The position numbers and the translations under genes are program-made. This document shows positions 59,582 to 64,000 of a stretch of 64,000 nt of DNA, one piece after another. How positions within the stretch are numbered: the first letter of the stretch is position 1; each line of letters starts with the position of its first letter. The notes under the pieces are model-generated. The model had not been told where the DNA came from. It saw nothing but the letters and a program-made list of their open reading frames with translations, and searched no databases. Where the stretch lies: positions 1,984,001 through 2,048,000 of the forward strand of contig JBBPFI010000003.1 in the NCBI GenBank assembly GCA_037974965.1. The letters run 5' to 3'. This DNA comes from Dacryopinax spathularia (Eukaryota; Basidiomycota; Dacrymycetes; Dacrymycetales; Dacrymycetaceae).

Positions 59582-59867
59582 AGGTGTCGTCTCCTAGCAT
59601 AGTGCACGGTGCGCTTGAGCTCGTCGGGGTCCGTCGTCCAAAAATATGAGTCGATCACGAAAGTTTCTGCCTGAACAGCTTGCCAGAACACGGACCCTTG
59701 CGTCACGTGCAGGGTGCCATCTCCCGATGTAGCGGCCGTCCACAAAGACTTCGAAACGAACAATGTATTATGCGAACAAAAGCCGTACTGTAGCAAGCGA
59801 ATACAATAAGGGATCCTAAGAGGAGGCAAAGAAAGGAAGGGCAGGAGTGTTGACAAGGGCGTGCCAT

Positions 59868-61906
59868 TCAGAATATAGTGGTCATATATCCGTCCTCAGA
59901 CGCCTCCTTAACTGCCCTAGCAGCAGCCTCCAGCTCCTTCTGGCCATCCCTGGCCCGGGGTCCCAGTCCGTTCTTGCCGAAGGTGAAGCCAATCCAGATG
60001 CCTCGAGAGCATGGATCATCTTTCTCCTTGACACTTTCCACATTGCGCTGCTTTTCTTTCACTTCCGCATACTTGGCCATGTCCTCTGGGCTGGTGAAGT
60101 CATCATAGTAGCCAGTATCCACTTCGGAATCAAGGGTTGGTACAAAGGGCGCTGGCCTCGATCGAAGGTCCGACCAGGGTGCAGGCGAGAAGAACGGATG
60201 CACGGTCAGATCCCGCAAGTTTGAAATACGGCTCTGTGCTGGGGCGATAAGGCTACGAACGGTTTGATAAGCCACACTCCTAACAGTTAAGCTTCCGCAT
60301 ACCGTGTGATAGCGTCCCAAGCGGTGTCCGTGAGATTGAAAATCAAATCTTCGGGTTTATCGTAATGAGGCCGTTGGAGAACGCGTTGCCAATTCTTGAG
60401 ATTGGCCCAGGTCTCGTCAGGCGACGCTCCAGAGAAAGGAGGGAATCCAGCGAGAAATTCGAATAGAATGCAACCAAGAGACCAATAGTCTACGCTGTAT
60501 GTGTAGGCTTTGCCTCGCAACACCTCGGGCGCCATGTAGTCGGGTGACCCCACGATGGAATCCGCGTAGCGCGGGTCTTGCGCTCGCATACTCTTGTAGA
60601 TACTACGTCTCTCCATGGTGGAACGCGTAACGACTTCGTCATCTCGTGCATCTTCCAACTTGCGACGGAGTGATTCAATACGCGTGGGGTTAAGCGCGCC
60701 TGTGGCAAGGCCGAAGTCGGTCAGTTTCACGTGCCCGGTGCCGTCCACGAGGAAGTTCTGACACGAGCCGGTCAGAACACTATCCGCTTTGAATTTAGAC
60801 ATGCATACCTCCGGTTTCAAGTCCCTATGAATATACCCCAACCTATGTAGCTCATTGACGGCGGCGAACATTTCGCAGATATAGAACCTGGCATGTTCTT
60901 CTTTCAACACGCCGGAATTGTTCAGCAGCGTACGGAAGTCGCCCCCGGGCACATACTCCATGGCAAGGTAAACGTGCTGTGCGTCTTGAAACGCATATAG
61001 CAGGGCTACAAGCCAGGGCGTTCGGGTAGCAGTAAGAATGTCACGTTCCACAAGGACATGCCGAACCTAAGAAAGCCATGAGTTCGAAAAGGACACGATA
61101 CCAGAGAAAGCCAGCGCACCTCGTCCATCTTCTGTAGTGTCTTCTTTTTCATCTTCTTAAGTGCACAGATCTCCCCACTGTCGACTTTTCTTGCCAAGAA
61201 CACTTCGCCGTATCCCCCTTGCCCTATTTGAGCTACAATACGGAAGTGTTCCACGCGCAGCTTCGCTCTCCTGCGGCGTAAAAGAGCTCGTTCACGGGAC
61301 AGGTAGGACTTCAGCTCTGTTATGTATTCCAGCTCCGGAAGCTGCCGCTCGGCAGTATCCATATCAAATTTTGCTCGCCTTGCGCGGCGTGCAGCGAGAT
61401 AGCCGAGGTTCTGAAAATAATAGTCGAGGAAGTCTGATTAGGCCGTAAGTTAGATGCCATAGTCGAATGGATCATGACTTACACATCTGCGCAAGCGTGG
61501 CCTTCCGCTTGACCTCCGCGCTCTCCAGCTTCTCCCTTTGCCAAAAGCTGAGACCGTGACCAGTGCGGCCGAGGAATGCAGTCTCGCGCGCAGTCTCCAT
61601 GTGTATGTCAGACAAGCCGCTGACGGTGGCTGGTCCTCGCGCAGTGGCCATATGCACATCCTTGACGGTCTGCGAGGAGACAGCACCGACTCCTTGGTTG
61701 CTGGCCGCCAGTAGAGGATTGCGAATGTTCTCCTTGTCCTTGGAAGGAGTTGTCCACGGTGCAGGAATCTTGGACGGGGAGGGAGGCGGCGGTTTCGAGA
61801 GCGGCGCGTTCTCGTCCTTGGCGCCTCTGCGTGTGGGAGATGTGGGATTCGTAGTGGTGTTAGACATGAGAGCCTGTGTACGTTGTACCCAGAGAGGCGC
61901 CGACAT
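59868..61906 (-). CDS. DBF2: NDR-family protein kinase Dbf2/Sid2
   Basis: AGC kinase of the mitotic exit / septation initiation network, working with Mob1 at spindle poles and the division site. The N-terminus is Pro/Ser rich, then ARETAFLGRTGHGLSFWQRE and LDYYFQNLGYLAARRARR, the Mob-binding lead. The kinase has VAQIGQGGYGEVFLARK, CALKKMKKKTLQKM, LAMEYVPGGDFRTLL and YIHRDLKPENFLVD (completed by splicing). LTDFGLATGALNP follows, then the long NDR insert with RRSIYKSMRAQDPRYADS, and GSPDYMAPEVLRGKAYTYSV. The C-tail KQRNVESVKEKDDPCSRGIW continues into VGFTFGKN-like IGFTFGKNGL, a Dbf2 hallmark. It ends SEDGYMTTIF. The start may be ATG 61906 (MSAPLWVQRTQALM) or 61867 (MSNTTTNP). It is intact and diverges from SPC25. 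Confidence 0.92.
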
Positions 61907-62200
61907 TGACAAACGGCTTGTTCAAAAGTGGGAAAAGTAAGGAATAAATGGGTTGAAGGAGAGACGAGGGATTCAAAAGAGTGGTGGGTCAATTGACTGG
62001 TATCGATGGGTGTGTGGGTACTTTGGGTTGGTTGGTTGACAGGTTACAGGGTGTCAAAAACGCGGTTCAACTCATGTCACGTGCTACAGCGTGACCTGTC
62101 AAAGCCACTCCGCGTCGCGTTGACCCCTAGACGTGCGGAAACTCCAAGTCGCCCCGTTCCGTCCTCCTCCAGCATAACCTACTTCTGCCCGTCGAAGCCC
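61907..62200. promoter_or_regulatory. bidirectional promoter, DBF2 / SPC25
   Basis: About 295 bp separate two divergent mitotic genes. A CACGTG E-box sits at 62078-62083. Cell-cycle-type CGCG words (AACGCGG, CGCGTCGCG) occur near 62060 and 62121. Confidence 0.5.
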
Positions 62201-63175
62201 ATGGCTGCGGTGACCGCCACACACCCAGCGGTAGCTGGGTTCAACCTTGCTACCATCCTTTCATCCTCGCAACCAACAGTGGTGCTACACCCCAAGCCTC
62301 TATTGCATTCCCTGGCGGCTTTTCAAGCTGCGGTGGATGCATATGTCCACAAAGGCAAGCAAGAGATCGCCCGCCGGAAGGAAGCGCATAACGTCCGGGT
62401 GAAGGAGGATGCAGACAGGAGGCGAGAGCTAGAGGAGGCGATTGACCGGGAGAAACGGCGGGAAATTGAGTTATTGGAAGGTGTGTAGAAGGAACTTGTT
62501 ACCGTGACGAGTTTTCTTATGGGGTACCAGTGTTGGAGAAGGAGAGACTCGAGACGAAGGAAATGGAGGCATCAATACAACTTCTCAAGAAACAGCTGGC
62601 GTTTTTGACCGAACAGGCAAGTGCGCTGGACACTGAAGCCAATGAACTTCGGGAACGCATCTCGAAACTGCGGAAAGGTGAATACTCAGATGCCTGCTTG
62701 TCCTTGCCGCTCACCAAATTGCGCCGCTGTCCAGATAAAAGCCGAGATCTGGGTATGCTGCAGGATCGTGCCAGGTCTATGTCCCCTCAGTTGGCTCGGT
62801 ACGAGACAGCGTTGGGGTTCTCTGTTACAGGCGTCAAGGGTGCGTTCAACCTTGCTTGCAGTCGCTCCCCTTTTCACACGAGGCGAACAGAGGATGTGTT
62901 ACTGTTCAAGTTTACCGCAATCGACGAGCGAGCACCGGATCGAATATTTTCCTTTATCCTAGATCTCTCGAAGCAAGACTACGCGGGTATGTGACACACT
63001 TCACTCGGGATGAAGAGGGATGGCTAATGCTCGCGCTATAGTGACCATGTCAGAGCCACCCCTGGGAGCTATGACTCGTTTGGTGGAAGAGCTGAATGAC
63101 ACACGTCAATTCTGGACGTTCATCAAACGCGTCCGAGCATCCTTCGCAGTCGAGTTGCAGGAAATCAGATCCTGA
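62201..63175 (+). CDS. SPC25: kinetochore protein Spc25
   Basis: Subunit of the Ndc80 complex that links centromeres to microtubules. After MAAVTATHPAVAGFNLATIL comes a long coiled coil (RKEAHNVRVKEDADRRRELE, REKRREIELLEG, LEKERLETKEMEASIQLLKK, SALDTEANELRERISKLRK). The C-terminal globular domain has ARYETALGFSVTGVK, DVLLFKFTAIDERAPDRIFS, FILDLSKQDYAVTMSEPPL and RLVEELNDTRQFWTFIKRVR, which is the typical Spc25 ending with LNxTxxFxxFIKxxR. It ends FAVELQEIRS, TGA at 63173-63175. Four short introns, all GT-AG. Length near 230 residues is normal. It shares a promoter with DBF2. Confidence 0.88.
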
Positions 63176-64000
63176 ACTTAGTTGTTCACTGACGGTCTCA
63201 ACCCTGTTTGTTCCAAGCATCTCGATCGTACTGAGGGGGAGAGTTGCACTCGAGGAGCTCTTCTGTTTTCCGTGCTGTATATTGCTCTGATATCGTATTT
63301 TGTACTACAGTATCGTGAGCCGCGGTTACCCAGACAGACGCACGACGCGTGTCTGGACCGGCCTGTTGTACTCATCTTGTACCACATCCTTAGCAAACGT
63401 GGAGTGCGCGGGACATCGTGACTACGCGTTGGGGTCTGATGTGGCTGAGCAGGCCGAGGTGCAGCTGCCAACCAATAATGAGTCCGAGTGTGGTGTTGGC
63501 ATCAGGTCTCTCTGTGCTGGCTGTTCTCGTCACCGCGTTCGATTCGGATGGTCCCCGCTGTGGGTCCAGCACTCGGGAGTGATGGTGATTGTGGATCAGA
63601 CCGGGGTATTGTCATCCAACATGCAAATGACATGTAATCCTAATACTTTGGACTGGTGTTGAAGAGGGGACTATCCGTTCAGCCCATGTCGCTTGCCTGC
63701 CTGTCTTGGTACATATAGTATGTCCATTAATATTTCCCCTTCTGACCGAAGCGAAAGAGAGTCGAGGGGTGGTGTTGGAAGGGGACGCGTTGTGTGGGGA
63801 CTGATTTGCGGTGCGAGACCAAAGGGTCCGTCCGAGTGTGGGTGAGTGTGTGTGCGTGTATTGATCCCTTTGGGTGCGCTGCCCTCTGTGAGAGTGAGCG
63901 AGTGAGTGGTGAGTGGATCGCTAACAGCATTGGTTCCCCCCCTCACTCCCCGAGCTGCCCCTTCCCCCATATTCAGTCCACCAAATAGCACAACTCCCCA
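63176..64000. other. intergenic at window edge
   Basis: No supported gene. A GT-rich stretch (GTGTGGGTGAGTGTGTGTGC) lies at about 63836. A gene beyond the right edge may use part of this as its flank. Confidence 0.4.

Noticed and set aside
59515-59856. Possible extra N-terminal exon of the PABA gene
   Set aside because: It overlaps the probable promoter in another frame and has no lyase similarity. ATG 59581 already gives the full lyase start.
63830-63910. GT-rich stretch as a telomere-like or microsatellite array
   Set aside because: The repeat is short and irregular, with no fixed unit.
1-64000. Retroelement or virus-derived genes
   Set aside because: No reverse transcriptase, integrase, capsid or long terminal repeat was recognised anywhere in the window.

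Overview
The window looks like nuclear DNA of a filamentous basidiomycete, probably an Agaricomycotina species. Genes lie on both strands, are split by many short introns (mostly 43-75 nt, GT-AG, with two GC-AG exceptions) and encode eukaryotic housekeeping proteins. They are mixed with multiplied cytochrome P450s, S53 sedolisin proteases and an SRPK-like kinase of the kind common in mushroom-forming fungi. The species cannot be named from the sequence alone.

Layout. 1-3109: 3' part of the DNA-repair helicase MPH1/FANCM. 3623-10617: three P450 genes, the first two convergent and closely related. 11249-12157: an SMN (survival motor neuron) homologue. 12451-14543: secreted sedolisin 1. 15575-16310: hotdog thioesterase. 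16741-21921: DNA topoisomerase II, with an in-frame N-terminal extension that resembles a mitochondrial presequence. 22031-25600: a gene-poor island holding a decayed TOP2 fragment, an AT-rich stretch and a transposon-like element of about 580 bp packed with perfect palindromes. 25612-26385: cytochrome b561-type membrane protein. 27236-28817: SRPK-like kinase. 29405-29782: possible small gene. 30896-41996: three more P450s, a flavin monooxygenase and a SAP30-like chromatin protein. 42977-55036: SDO1/SBDS, ALG1, an ASNSD1-like protein, 6-phosphogluconate dehydrogenase and sedolisin 2. 56102-59581: one gene that appears to carry all three activities of p-aminobenzoate synthesis (lyase, glutaminase, synthase). 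59868-63175: a DBF2/Sid2 kinase and the kinetochore protein SPC25, divergent from a shared promoter.

How the genes fit together. Most are single-copy cell functions: replication and repair (MPH1, TOP2), chromosome segregation and mitotic exit (SPC25, DBF2), snRNP assembly (SMN), ribosome maturation (SDO1), N-glycan synthesis (ALG1), the pentose phosphate pathway (GND) and folate precursor synthesis. Two oxidative blocks (3.6-10.6 kb and 30.9-42.0 kb) carry six P450s and one flavin monooxygenase and may serve secondary metabolism or detoxification. The points most worth a second look are the trifunctional PABA gene, the possible mitochondrial TOP2 isoform, the palindrome-rich element near 24 kb, the TOP2 fragment and the two GC-AG introns.
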